DNA from: Rosellinia necatrix
Lineage: Eukaryota > Ascomycota > Sordariomycetes > Xylariales > Xylariaceae
NCBI GenBank assembly: GCA_021209875.1
Contig: JAGYVD010000008.1
Span: forward strand, 124,001-188,000
Direction of reading: 5' to 3'
DNA: 64,000 nucleotides
Shown: piece by piece, positions 12,700 to 24,760 of the stretch
How positions within the stretch are numbered: the stretch's first letter is position 1
Layout: each line of letters opens with the position of its first letter
Notes under the pieces: generated by a model
The model's database searches: none
Seen by the model: only the letters and a program-made list of their open reading frames with translations
What the model was told of the DNA's origin: nothing
Position numbers and translations under genes: made by a program

Positions 12700-13330
12700 A
12701 AAACTTTTATAAAAATCTAAAAAAGTTATTTAATAAAAACATAAAATAAAACAATATAAAATTAATAACTACAGCAAGCATTAAATATATTCTTAGTTTA
12801 TATATTTTAAATTAATTATAGTTAAAATAAAATTATTTAAAGTTTTTAAAACTTAAGCCGTTTATATATTATATTTTATTATTACAATTTAATAAAAATA
12901 TTATATATATAACTAAATAGCTTGTTAAAAAAGCTTTAAAATAATATTGTTTTATATTAAAAATAAATATATATAAAAACTGGGATTAATAATTTTAAAT
13001 ATATATATATTATTAGTAATATTTTTATATAGTTGTATATTATAATTAAAAATAAAATATAAATTTTTAAACTAAAAATAGCTTATATAATTTAAACTTA
13101 TTAATATTTATAAATTATAATTAAAGCTTTAGTAAACATCGTACTTTTTTATTAATTATTTAATAATAAAAATATATTAAATTAAACTAAGTTTAATCAT
13201 AAGTTTATTAGTTATATAAATAAATATTTAATTAATGTATTTATATATTTATTATAATATAAACAGCAACTTTATTATATATTCGGTGGACTAAATTTTG
13301 TTTTAAATATATTTAATAGATTAAAAATAT
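12700..13330 (+). pseudogene. RNase H and tail relic (copy 1-C)
   Basis: At 13273-13326 the frame reads YYIFGGLNFVLNIFNRLK, the mutated form of the Y..PGR.NFVPDALSRL signature that closes the RNase H region of fungal Ty3/gypsy polyproteins. Just upstream INKYLINVFIYL fits AN.RLINASIYLS. The same block is present on the minus strand of copies 1-A (~24,555-24,700) and 1-B (~33,275-33,400), where DYLAIK-like and GRLN-like fragments are seen. Confidence 0.75.
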
Positions 13331-13439
13331 TATTAATTTAATAAATACTAAAAAAAATAGTGCAGATGAATAAAAACTAATATTAAACAATATATAAATA
13401 ATATATTTAAAACTAATAATAAAAAATAATAAAAGCTAT

Positions 13440-14420
13440 AACTATAACAGATTACGTTAAAGATTTTAAATATTAAGAAGTTCTAGAAATACTTTATAAA
13501 AGTAATAAAAATGTTGCAAATTTTTTTAAACGTAAATATTTTTTAATAATTATAAATAATTTATTATATAACGTTATTTAAAAGAATAAGCCTAAATTAT
13601 ATATATTTAAAAATAAATAGTTAAATTTTGAATCATAATATATAATAATAAATATTTTTCTAATAAATAATATATAATAAAAAACTAAAACTTTATATAA
13701 TTAAATTAACAACTTATAAAAAAAATATATTTAAATTATTATAATAAATATAAGTTATATAATATTAGTAGAAAAAACTATATAATAATTATTAACTTAT
13801 ATAATTAAAAATATTAAACTAATAAAACAATTATAATAAACTTTATTATAAGCTTATTTAAAATATTATTTTTATTTATATTATAATAATTAGAAAAATT
13901 TAATTATTATAATATATTAATAATTATAATATACGTTATATTAAAACGTTTATTATTTATATTTAGCAATAAAAATATTTTATTAAAAATTAAGCAGAAG
14001 TATTAGCTAAGCAATTTTTATTATTTAATTAAAGCGTATTAAACAGTATTATTTTGAATTAAGATTGTAAATTTATATTTATATTTTAAACGGAGCTTTA
14101 AAAGATATAAAAATAAAACTTTTAATAACAACTTTTATTATTTATAAAATAATAAATTATTTAAACAAAAAATTAAACAATAGAAATTATTATTAAAGAT
14201 TATATATATATATATTTAAACTATAAATAAATAAATATATTATTATTTTATAATAAAATTTAAATAAAACATATTTAAAACTTATTAAATTATTAGCTTA
14301 TAAACAGCTTTTTAAATTTTAGCTATTTAAACTAAACAAAATTTTTGCTGATATTAAAATAAATATATTTATTAAAAATATTTAATTTATATAAGAATAT
14401 TTTATAAAAATATAAAATTA
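13440..14420 (+). pseudogene. Integrase relic (copy 1-C)
   Basis: Near 13,560 LLYNVI-stop-KNKPKLYI resembles the LLYN..GKPRLYIP segment before the zinc-binding part of gypsy integrases. At 13,998-14,090 the frame reads AEVLAKQFLLFN, SVLNSIILN, DCKFIFIF and TEL, matching A..L....W.P..IISDRD.KF...FW.EL, which holds the second catalytic Asp (here mutated to Asn). NQTIE-like sequence follows where the catalytic Glu segment SERTNQT belongs. It lies between RNase H and the 3' LTR, as in Ty3/gypsy. Confidence 0.65.
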
Positions 14421-15031
14421 GCTATAAATTTAACAGCAGCATATATAAAATAAAATTATAACAATAAACATAAATAAATAAAGTTTTATATAAAAACAAA
14501 ATATTTTTAAAACTTTATATAAAATCTTATTTTTTAAAAACTATTTAAAAATATTTTTAGTAGCGCGTAAAACTATAAAAATTAAAAAGAATAGTTAATA
14601 AATTAGCTTATAAGTTAAAATTACTAAAAGTTTTTAATATTTATTTTATTATTTTAATTATATACTTATTATTTAAAAACATAAAAAATAATTTTTTACT
14701 AAAAATATTAGCATTAAGCTTAATATTAAAAAATAAAACTTAAAAAAAATGATTTATATAAAATTAACAGAGTTTTTAAGCATTAAATAAACTATATTAA
14801 AAACGGATTTAATTATTTTACTAAATAAAAAAAATACAGTTATAAAAATAATTAATAAAAATCGGAATAACAACTATATAATATTAAAAAACTAATTAAA
14901 AAATACTAAAATTAAAAAAAAAATAAACCTTGGCTAAAAAAATCAAAAAAAAGCTGTAGCTGACTTTATAAACAATAAAAAAAAAGTTATAATGATTAAA
15001 AATAATAAAGCTTTATCATAGCTTTAATATT

Positions 15032-15214
15032 TAATATAGTTAAAAAAAAAAGCTTTTAATTTAGCGAGCACAGCTAGCTAAACAAAAATTATATAAATTA
15101 AATAAAATATTAGCTTAAAGCTTTTAGTCTCTGCAGGACCAGAAGCCTTTCTTTTTTTAATTCTATATTATATTTTTATAGACTTAACCATACTACCCTT
15201 AGTAAACCTTATTA
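15032..15214 (+). repeat. 3' LTR of copy 1-C (mutated)
   Basis: It begins TAATATAGTT, the mutated form of TGACACAGTC, and ends AGTAAACCTTATTA. The ACCAGAAGCC arm is still intact at about 15,139-15,149. It is more mutated than the solo LTRs. The interior sequence directly upstream aligns with the DNA next to the left LTRs of copies 1-A and 1-B in reverse complement, confirming the element is complete. Confidence 0.8.
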
Positions 15215-16366
15215 TTTTTTTTATAAAATTAAACTAATAATAATAAACATTATATTAAAATTAAAATTGTTTAATTTTTTATTTTTAAAGCTTATTATCT
15301 TAGGCAAATTATTGTTTTTTTTGTTAATAATTTTAATTTCAATTAGCGATTTTATCCTATAAGTTTTTATAACATATATAAAACTACTGCTTTTTAATTG
15401 ATTTAATTTTTATAATTTTAGTCTAAATTTTATTAAGCTAATATATGCTAGTTTTATTAATTATTTATTAAAAGTTACTATAAATTTTAAAAAGCTGACC
15501 ATAAATATTTTTAATTTTGTTTAAATATATGCTTTTATAAATTTTTAGCCGGCTAAATTATTTTAGCGCGTTTTTTAAGTTTTATTATTTAAATATGCTA
15601 TTATACTAGCTAAAATCTGCTTTATATTTATAAGCTTGTTAAACTTATAAATATTTTAAACTTATTTTCTTTATTTTTTAACTTATATTTATAAATTCTA
15701 GCATTAAAAATCTTGCTATATTTTATTAAAATAAACTTAGTTTTTTCATAGTTTATATTTAATTAATATAATAAATAGTTAATATTTTAAATTAAATATT
15801 ATATAAGTATTTACAGCTGTGGGAAACTTTTTGCTATAAACATTTTATTTATATTAAAAAGCTTTAATATTATTGTTTTTATATATTTGCTTTTGTTTTT
15901 ATAATTACTCTTCTTTTAAAAGCTTTTCTGATCATAGTTCTATATTTTTATTAAATAATAAAATGAAAAAATTATAAAGCTGAAAAACTATGGTATATAA
16001 ACCAAAATTAAATCTTTAAATATAAAATTAAAGTTTTTAATATTTATATTAATAATAATTTTATATATATAATATTAACTGTTTTATTAATTTATTTATA
16101 TATAATTATATAGCGGGCTCAAAAATAAGCTTTAATTTAAAATTAAACTAAATATGTTGTTTAAACTTTTAGAAGCTTTATAATAATTTTTTTAATAATA
16201 AGTTTAAAAATATTAAATATTAAAAAATTTGTGTACTTGAAATTTTTATATAAAGCTTTTAATATATATATTTTTTATATGTTATGTTTTTTTTTTATTT
16301 GTTTAGAATATGCTGCTGCTAATTCAAGTGTTAAATATATAAAAAATAAATTTATGTTATATATTA

Positions 16367-16571
16367 AGCTTTTTAAGAGGTGCACTATAGGGGTGTAACA
16401 TATGTAATATAAATAATAAAAAACTAGCAAATCTAAGCTAAGCTAAAGTTTTACTTAAGTGTGGGCTTAGGCTTATATATATAAGGCTAGGCCTAATTAA
16501 GTTATGCCTATAGCTACAGGCTATAGCACCTCAAGCGAAAAGCTTATATAAGCGCTTTTTTTATACGCATG
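16367..16571 (-). repeat. Left terminal repeat of family 3
   Basis: It contains ACTAGCAAATCTAAGCTAAG, a GGCTTATATATATAAGGC-like palindrome and a GCTATAGCACC block. It aligns with the right repeat base for base, with C/T and G/A differences. It is more mutated than the right copy. Confidence 0.75.
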
Positions 16572-19500
16572 TATTAAAAAGCTGCGCTAATTAAAAAGTT
16601 TTGCTAATTTTAACAGAGTTTATTATATAATTTATTATAGTTGGCTTTTTTTTTTTAATGCTTATTTATATAGTAGAGCATAAACTATATTAATTTTAAT
16701 ATTTTTTAATAAGTTTTTATTATATTAAAGTTGCTTTTTATTATTTATTAATTATATTTATAATTTTATTTTTTTATTTAATAAAATAATTAAAGCTGTT
16801 ATATTTTTAATTAAAATAATGCTTAAATATAATTTTTATTTTATATATATTTTTTTATTAAAACTTTATTTAATTTTTATTAGTTAAAATAATAATATTT
16901 ATTATTTAAAAACGTTAAGTTTTTAAAAATGATATATAAATATTTTATAAAATTATTAAATAAATATAAAATTATTAAAAAGTTTAATTTATAAGCTAAG
17001 TTTTTATTTATTATTTAATTATTTAAAGTTTTAATTTTTATTAAAAATATTTTTTGATAATTAATTAAATAAATAATATTTTTATATAAGCATAAATAAA
17101 CTTGATTTTTTTATTAAATTTTAATAAGCTATATTTAATATTATAAAGATGTTTTGCTGCAGCTTAAATAAAATTTATTATTAAATAAGCGTTTTAATAT
17201 AAATGCTTGTTAAAAAACATATATTTAAATAGTTTTTAATATTATTAAAATTAATTAATATTTTAATATATTAAATAATTTAAACTTATATAGCTGTTTA
17301 TAAAAATTAAATATATAATATTATTATATGCAGCATTTAAGTTTTATTATAAAAAAAAAAATATTTATTTAATCTGTTTTTAATTTAATAAATATATAAT
17401 ATAATATTACTATTTTAATTATTTAGTTTTTATATTTTAATAAGCTGTTTATTTATAAGTAATATACAGCTATTATTATTAGCTTAATATTAAATAACTT
17501 TTATATATTTTATTAAAAATTAAATATAAACTTTTAGTTTTTATTAGAAATAATTTTTTAAAAATGCTTTAGTTATTAAATAAAAGTTGTTTAATTAAAA
17601 CAAAGCTTTATTTTTTATTTTATATTTTTATGTTTAAAAGTTAATAATATATATTTTAAAATAAAACATAAAACTGTTATTATAGCATAATATATATTAA
17701 AATATAGTTTTTCTTGTTTAGCTTTTAAAAATACTTTTAATTTTAATTTTTAAAATATTAAAATAAAATTTATATTTATAATATATATAAATTATAAGTT
17801 TTCAGGTTTAATTAATTTTAATGTTTTTATAAATAGCTGTTTATTAGTTTAGTTTAAGTTATAAATATTATAATATTTAATATAATTTTTATTATTTATA
17901 TTTTATTAATTATTATAAATAGTTTTAATGTTTATATTATTTATTAAATATTATAATACTATTTTTATTATATTTTTATTTTAGAATTTTTAATTATATT
18001 TATTAAAATATATAAATGTTTTATATTTATATATATATTATATATTAGTTTATTTATAATAATATTAAAATAATATTTAAGCTTAAAATAAACGGCTACA
18101 TTTTTATTGCTTTTTTTTAAAATATTTTTATCTCTTTTAATATTTATATATATTCATAGTTTTTATATTTGCTGCGAAAAATGTGTTTTTGAAATTTTAT
18201 TGATAATTATTTCTAATATAAACATATAAAACGCAGCTTTTAATTTTTTTTATATTATATTCAGCACGGGCCTATTATTTATTTTTACTAGTTTTCTGTT
18301 TATTTTTTAAACGTTTAATATATAGTTTCGTTTATTTAATAAATAATATATATATAGTTTATATTATAATAAATAAATAAATAAATTAATTAGTTTATAA
18401 TTAATATGTTTAATCCCCGCAGTTTTTAAAGTTGTTTATTTAACAATGATTTTAATAGCTAAATAGTTTGTTAATATAATTATTACTTTTTTATGAGATT
18501 ATATTATCGTGTGCAGTTTTTTAGCTGTTTAAACTAAGCATGTTATTTCTAGTTTTAAAAGTCTGTAGTTTATTTCTGCGTTAATTAACGCTTTATTTAA
18601 ATATATTATTAGTTAAACGTTAATATTAAAGATTATTTTTTTTAGTTTTTATATATTTTTTAGCTTTAAATAAAAAACTACCACTTTAAAACTTTTTTAT
18701 ATTAATTTGTTAATTTATAAAAACAATCTTTTATATAAATTATAATAGAACAGGGTAGTTTTTTTACATATAATATTTTATACAGCTTTAAATAAAGCTA
18801 TTTTTAAAGCGGTGAGTTTATAATACTTAGTTTTTATATATATTTTATATTTATTTAGTTTTTTTGTTTTAATATATTTTATTTGTTTATTTTTAGCTAA
18901 TAAAACATCTTTTTGTTCTACAGCAGTTTAATTAGCTTTATATAATATAAAATCAAGCTTTATAAAAATTTTATTATGTTTATATATTATTTAAAAGTTT
19001 TTAGTTAATTTAAAAAAACTAAGTTATAAATTACTATAACGCGGCTTTTTATTGTTGCTATTTTAAACATGTTTATTTTAAATCTTAATAAATTTATTTA
19101 AAATCGCTAACAAAAATTACGTTAATAATATAATTATATATTTATTTTAAATAGCTTAAAAATAGTTTTTAAATATTTTTATATTATTTAATAATGTTTA
19201 AAAATATTATTATATTATTTATCAATACTTTATAGTATTTCTAATATATTTTAAAAATATTATTTATATAGCGTTATATATAAGCTAAAAATTATAAAAT
19301 TTTATTACTACAACATAGTATTTTTTATTTTTTTAAGCTTATTATTATAAACCGGTTTTTAAAATTTAAATATGTTAAAAACTAATAAAAAACGTTATTA
19401 TATTAATAATAGTTATAAAATATTTTTTTAAAAATCTAAATATTTCTTCTTATAATAATAATAAATAGTTGGTTAATATAGCTATTTTATAAAAATTTTT

Positions 19501-19825
19501 ACATTTATAACTATTTAATTTTTTATATTATTATATTTAAAACTTTTATTTTATTTAATATTAATTATCATGCTATAAAACTAAAATATATAAACAAAGT
19601 TAGTTTATTAACTTATTTTACATGTTTTCTTTTATAAAATTTATTATAAAATTTATTAAAAAATCTATGTTTTTATAATTAAATAAATATATATAACTTA
19701 TAAGTTTAATGCTTTAGTTTTATTAATTTTTGTTAAAAAGCTTTTAATTATTATTTAATTCATATATTAACTATTTTTTGTTTTATAGAATATTAAAAAC
19801 TTTAGCTATTTTTTAAATTCTTTAG
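16572..19825 (-). other. Family-3 interior, heavily decayed
   Basis: T-rich on the + strand with all frames closed. The only suggestive stretch is on the minus strand around 17,085-17,200, where AAAKHLYNIKYSLLKF and, further on, FIYAYIKILF can be read. These could be the RNase H region of a Copia-type pol, but the fit is loose. The remainder shows no legible motif. Confidence 0.4.
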
Positions 19826-20284
19826 CTAAAAACCTTTTTTAATATATATATATATGCTTATAAAAATAATTATTTCTAGCATAACTAAAAGTTGTTTAAT
19901 TTTTAATATAAATATAATTTCAGGGATTTTAAAACGTGCTATTTTTAATATTAATATGCTTTTATTTTTTTGTTTAAAAAAGTTTATTATATTTTTTATA
20001 GCATTTATAAACAACGTTTTAAAAAAAAACATAGCTAGATAAGCTTTTATAACATCAGCGATTTTATTTAAAATTAATATATTATATAAAAATATATTGT
20101 TTATGATTACTGCTATAAATACTAAAGCTATTTTAAACTATATATTTATATATATTAATATTTTAACTCTGTTAAATACCTGCAGAAAGCTTTTTTTTTT
20201 ATAAATATAAAAAATATTATGAAAAAATAGTTTTATATTATTATTTATACTAGCGATTATAGCTATAGCAGCAACTGCTAATAC
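19826..20284 (-). pseudogene. Long relic frame of family 3, function unknown
   Basis: On the minus strand one frame runs about 150 codons with a single internal TAG. It reads VLAVAAIAIIASINNN near 20,284, FLQVFNRVKILIY, then after the stop FKIALVFIAVIINN, NKIADVIKAYLAMFFF, and closes with NKSILILKIARFKIPE, KQLLVMLEIIIF and IKKGF. Such length is exceptional in this mutated DNA, where stops normally fall every few codons. A Met-started subframe covers 19826-20032. I do not recognise the family. The Ile richness reflects Val/Thr-to-Ile mutation. It is probably part of the family-3 polyprotein. Confidence 0.4.
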
Positions 20285-20299
20285 ATTTAACGTTTTTTT

Positions 20300-20505
20300 T
20301 ATATTATATTTATTATAACGTTTTTAATAATTATAATATATTTTTTAAACGCGTTAATTATTAAGATAATATATAATATTTTTCCGTTAATAATTATATT
20401 TATAGCTGCCGGGGTAATTTTTAACGTAAAAAAGCTAAAATTACGGCCGGTAAATAAAGCCTTATATTTAACAGCTATATAAGCGTTTTTTTCTGTTTTA
20501 AAAAA
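20300..20505 (-). pseudogene. Second relic frame of family 3, function unknown
   Basis: The minus-strand frame reads KTEKNAYIAVKYKALF, TGRNFSFFTLKITPAAIN, then INGKILYIILIINAFKKY and ends at a TAA beside an A8 run. The next frame (from 20,284 down) continues one base out of register, so a slip in the A-run may have split one protein in two. GC-richer codons (ACCGGCCGT, ACCCCGGCA) show that this part is less mutated. No domain is recognised. Confidence 0.4.
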
Positions 20506-22495
20506 TGTTTTTTTTTATTTATTATTTTTTTTACGCATTTATATTTTTAAGCTTAAATATTAAATTTTAATTTAAACTTGTTTTAAATTAAAAATTAAAT
20601 TATATTAGCTTTATAGCTTATAGTTGCTTAATATAAAAAAAAAATTTATTTTTAAAAAATAAGTTAAATTTTAGTTTTTTATTACTTAGCTTTTTTTATA
20701 GAATTTTTATTTTATTAGTTTTTTTTTATTATTAATTTTTTATAAACAAACAAAAACTTAGCTTATTTTTAAGCTTAATCAGCTTTAGTTTAATATTTTA
20801 AAAAATTTATGTTGCTCCCCCACTATATATTTTAAAATATTTAAAAAAGCTCTGCTAATATATATTATATTTATATTTAAGTTAGCGCATATTTTTATTT
20901 TATTATTTATTTTTAAGTTTTATATCTTAAATCGCAACTAAATATAACGTATATATTTTTTGGTTTTTTTTATCTTATATATAAAAGTTTTTTTAACACG
21001 TTTTATTTTTTTAATATTTTATAAATAATTAGCAGTTTTTATTTGTTTAGTTTTTTGTTTAAAATATATTGTTGCGTTTTTTATTATATTTTTTTTAGCT
21101 GGTTTATAATATGTAAAATATTTAAAAACTAAATTGCAAAAATAGTATTAATATAAGATAATATTTATATATATATTTTTTAAATTAAATAAAAACGATA
21201 TATTTAATTTTTAAAACAGATGTTAAGTTTATATTTACGCAGGTGTTAAATTTTTTATTGCTTATAATAAATTTTTATCATATTAATAATATATCAGGTC
21301 TGCTATTAATTAATATAACGTTTTGAATATATTATTTTTATTTTTATTTTTAATAAGTAATAATTTAACCAATTTTTGTCAGTTTTTTAAAAAATAAATT
21401 TAATTGTTCTAATTATCAGTATAATTTCTCTTATTATAATTATTTTTGCTATGTTAATTATTATTTTTAACCGTTAATTGTATTTATTAAAGTTATAATT
21501 TTTATAATTTTTACGTTTTTTAAAAACCTAGATAATTAATTATTTTATTAGTTTTAATTATATTAATTATTATAGTTATATTTACAGCTGTTATAAAATT
21601 ATTAGTTTTTATTATTATTTTTTAGTACTATTTTTTAATCGGTTATATAAATAATTTTTAATTAGTTTTTAAAATAGCAATTATTTTTAAAAAAACCTAA
21701 GTTAATATATATGTTTTTAAATATTAAAATTATTAATCGTATAAAATACGCCATATTTTTTGTCGGCTAATTATTTTTAGTTAAATTTTATAAATTTTTT
21801 TAATTTTTTAATTTTAAGTATATATTTTTTAATTGCTGATTTTAAAAAATAGTATTAAAAAGTATTTAATTTTTAATTTTATATTGTTATAAATTTATAT
21901 TATTATTTTGCGTTAGTTATTATTATTAATATTTAAAATATTTATAGCATATATATATTTTAGTTGTTTTTATATATATTAAAATAAAACATATAAGTTT
22001 TAATATATATTATAACATATTAAATAGTTAATTTTAAATTTATAAATAATTATATTAGCGTTTATTATAAAACGTTGCTATATTATTTTAATTATTTAGC
22101 TTATGTTTTTATAACATAGCTTTATATATATAGTAAAGCTTTGCTTATTATTTTACTATAAAACTATTAGTTTTATAAAAATATTTATAATAAAAACAGG
22201 ATTTATTATTTTATTTTATATTATATTTTTTACTTTTTAACAATAAAAATAAATAGTTTATAACAAAATATATATTAATAAAAATAATGTTTTTTTTTGT
22301 TATTATATTAAAATTCTTAGAATTATTATATAATAGATCGCATATGCTGATTTTTTTTTAGCTTAATATTTTTGCTTTAAATATTTTTAAATTAAATATT
22401 TAATAAATCAAAACTTTTTGTTTATATTTTTTTATTTATTTGCTTTGTTTATATTATAATTAAAATTTAATAAATAATTAAATAAGTTTAGGTTA
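20506..22495 (-). other. Family-3 interior, no legible motif
   Basis: T-rich + strand. A short CCCCCAC island lies near 20,816, and one minus-strand fragment near there reads SGGAxxINFLKY. Nothing can be named. It ends at the GGTTA target site of copy 1-A. Confidence 0.4.
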
Positions 22496-22679
22496 TAGTA
22501 AGGTTTACTAGGGGTAGTGTTGTTAAGTCTGTAAAAGTGTGATGTAGATTAAATAAAAGCTTTTAGTCCCGCAGGGACCAAAAGCTTTTTAAGCTAGGTT
22601 ATTTTATTTAAACTATATAATTTTTATTTAGCTAGCTCTGCTAGCTTAATAAAAAGCTTTTTTTTTTTTAACTATATTT
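22496..22679 (-). repeat. 3' LTR of copy 1-A
   Basis: The outer half (TAGTAAGGTTTACTAGGGGTAG, shown only in part here) is nearly unmutated, while the inner half is mutated. The AGTCCCGCAGGGACC hairpin core survives and the GCTAGCTCTGCTAGC core is partly kept. Confidence 0.8.
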
Positions 22680-23529
22680 AATGCTAAAGCTATAATAAAA
22701 CGTTATTATTTTTAATAACTATATAATTTTTTTATTATTTATAAAATCAGCTATAGTTTTTTTTAATTTTTTCAGCTAAAGTTTATTTTTTTTTAATTTT
22801 AATATTTTTAATTAATTTTTAATACTATATAGTTATTATTTTAATTTTTACTAGTTATTTTTATAATAATATTTTTTTATTTAATAAAATAATTAAATCT
22901 GTTTTAAAACGGTTTATTTAATGCTTAAAATTATTTTGATTTTAAATAAATTATTTTTTTTTAAGTTTTGCTTTTTAAATATTAGGCTTAATGCTGGTAT
23001 TTTTAATAAAAAGATTTTTGCTTATATTTTTAAATAATAAATACGCGATTAAAATAATAAAATAAATATTAAAAGTTTTAACAATTTTAATTTATAAGCT
23101 TATTTATGAATTTTTTTAATTTTTATAATTTTATATATTATTAAAAATATTTTTTAACAGCTTTTAAAAATAATATTTTAAATAAAGTTTTAAATATATT
23201 TTATTTTTTATATTAAACTTTATTAATTTATATTTATTATTATAATATTATTTTATATATGCTGTTATAAAATTTATAGCTAATTTTATATTTTTATATA
23301 AATTAAATATTTTTAATAATTATATTTATTTTTATATTAATAAAAACTTTATTTAATTTAAATAATTTAAATTTAAAAATCTGTTTATAAGCTAATAACT
23401 TTATAAATTTTAAATATGTTTTATTTAAGTTTTATTATAAAAATAACAATATATTTATTTATTTACGGTTTAAATATATATATATATCATATTAAATAAT
23501 AATTTCTATTATTTAATTTTTTTGTTTAA

Positions 23530-23714
23530 TAGTAAGGTTTACTAGGGGTAGTGTGGTTAAGTCTGTAAAAGTGTGATGTAGAATGAAGGAAGGAAGGGCT
23601 TCTGGTCCCTGCGGGACCAGAAGCCTGAGGCTAGTACCTTATCTAATCTACACAATCCTTATCTAGCTAGCTACGCTAGCTAGATAAGGAGCCCCCCTCT
23701 TCCTGACTGTGTCA
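23530..23714 (-). mobile_element. Solo LTR of family 1 nested inside copy 1-A
   Basis: It is 185 bp, flanked by TTTAA at 23525-23529 and 23715-23719. Copy 1-B shows the empty site at about 32,440 with a single TTTAA, so this is a clean insertion. The sequence is almost free of mutation, including full GC-rich hairpins (GGCTTCTGGTCCC and CTTATCTAGCTAGC arms), although the surrounding copy is thoroughly mutated. It therefore arrived after the mutation of 1-A or escaped because it is short. Confidence 0.9.
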
Positions 23715-23719
23715 TTTAA

Positions 23720-24760
23720 ACAATTTATTATTTTATAAATAATAAAAAGTTATTATTAAAAGTTTTGCTTTTATAGCTTTTTAAAGCTTTGTTTAAAATT
23801 TAAAAATAAACTTTTAATCTTAATCAGAAATAATACCGCTTAATACGATTTAATTAAATAATAAAAATTATTTAGCTAATACTTCTGCTTAGTTTTTAAT
23901 AAAATATTTTTTAATATTAAATATAAATAATAAACGTTTTAATATAGCACATATTATTGTTATTAATATATTATAATAATTAAATTTTTTAATTGTTATA
24001 ATATAGCTAAAAATAATATTTTAAATAAGCTTATAATAAAATCTATTATAATTATTTTTATTAGCTTCATATTTTCTGGTTAAAAAATTAATAATTATTG
24101 TACAGCTTTGTTCTGCTAGTACTATATAATTTATATTTATTATAATAATCTATATATGTTTTTATTTTATAAGTTTTTAATTTAATTATATAAAGCTTTA
24201 ATTTTTTATTATACGCTGTTTATTAAAATAATGCTTATAATTATATATTATTGCTAGAAATTTAATTATTTATTTTTAAATATATATAATTTATACTTAT
24301 TTTTTAGTTAATATTATATTATAAATTATTTATAATTATAAAAGGATATCGAAGCTTAAAAAATTTGCAACGTTTTTATTACTTTTATAAATTATTTTAA
24401 AACTTTTTAATATTTAAAATTTTTAATATAATCTGTTATAATCTCAGCTTTTGTTATTATTTTTATTATTAGTTTTAAATATATTATTTATATGTTGTTT
24501 AAAACTAGTTTTTATCTATTTAAACTATTTTTTTTAATATTTACTAAGTTAGTAATATTTTTAATTAATTAAATATATTTAAAATAAAGTTTAGCCTGTT
24601 TAATGTATAATATATTTATAATCTATATTTTAATAAATATATAAATATATTAATTAAACGTTTGTTTATATAGTTTATAAATCTATTATTAAGTTTAGTT
24701 TAATTTAATATATTTTTATTACTAAATAATTAGTAAAAAAACTACTAAGTTAATTAAAGC
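23720..24760 (-). pseudogene. Integrase and RNase H tail relics of copy 1-A
   Basis: The minus strand aligns with the legible integrase and RNase H tail of copy 1-C. Fragments include the NN-K-LFK stretch at the catalytic-Glu segment just right of the nested LTR, and NYLVIK and TG-stop-TLF-like pieces matching TDH.A..., PGRLNF further right. Mutation is heavier than in 1-C and most motifs are recognisable only by alignment. Confidence 0.5.

Larger units (their letters stand above)
7123..15214 (+). mobile_element. Ty3/gypsy LTR retrotransposon, family 1 copy 1-C
   Basis: An 8092-bp element with direct terminal repeats at 7123-7300 and 15032-15214 and a 5-bp TSD, TTTTT (7118-7122, 15215-15219). 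Coding is on the + strand. Mutated but legible pol motifs occur in Ty3/gypsy order: reverse transcriptase (~12.05-12.6 kb), RNase H tail (to ~13.33 kb) and integrase (~13.4-14.4 kb). All frames are closed by stops of TAA/TAG type, as expected from C-to-T mutation of CAA, CAG and TGG codons. No polypurine tract is evident before the 3' LTR, and no TGG-type primer site follows the 5' LTR. It is inserted into the family-4 copy 4-1. Confidence 0.85.

Noticed and set aside
7123..15214. Autonomous DNA transposon reading of family 1 because of missing primer site and polypurine tract
   Set aside because: RT, RNase H tail and integrase motifs occur in gypsy order, and terminal direct repeats have 5-bp TSDs.
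17085..17200. Firm Copia assignment for family 3
   Set aside because: Only AAAKHLYNIKYS resembles the RNase H lead-in. The expected ADADW, QNGxxER and YVDD motifs were not readable.
19854..20042. Open + strand frame of 62 codons
   Set aside because: It overlaps the minus-strand family-3 relic that extends far beyond it in frame. The plus frame is a shadow.
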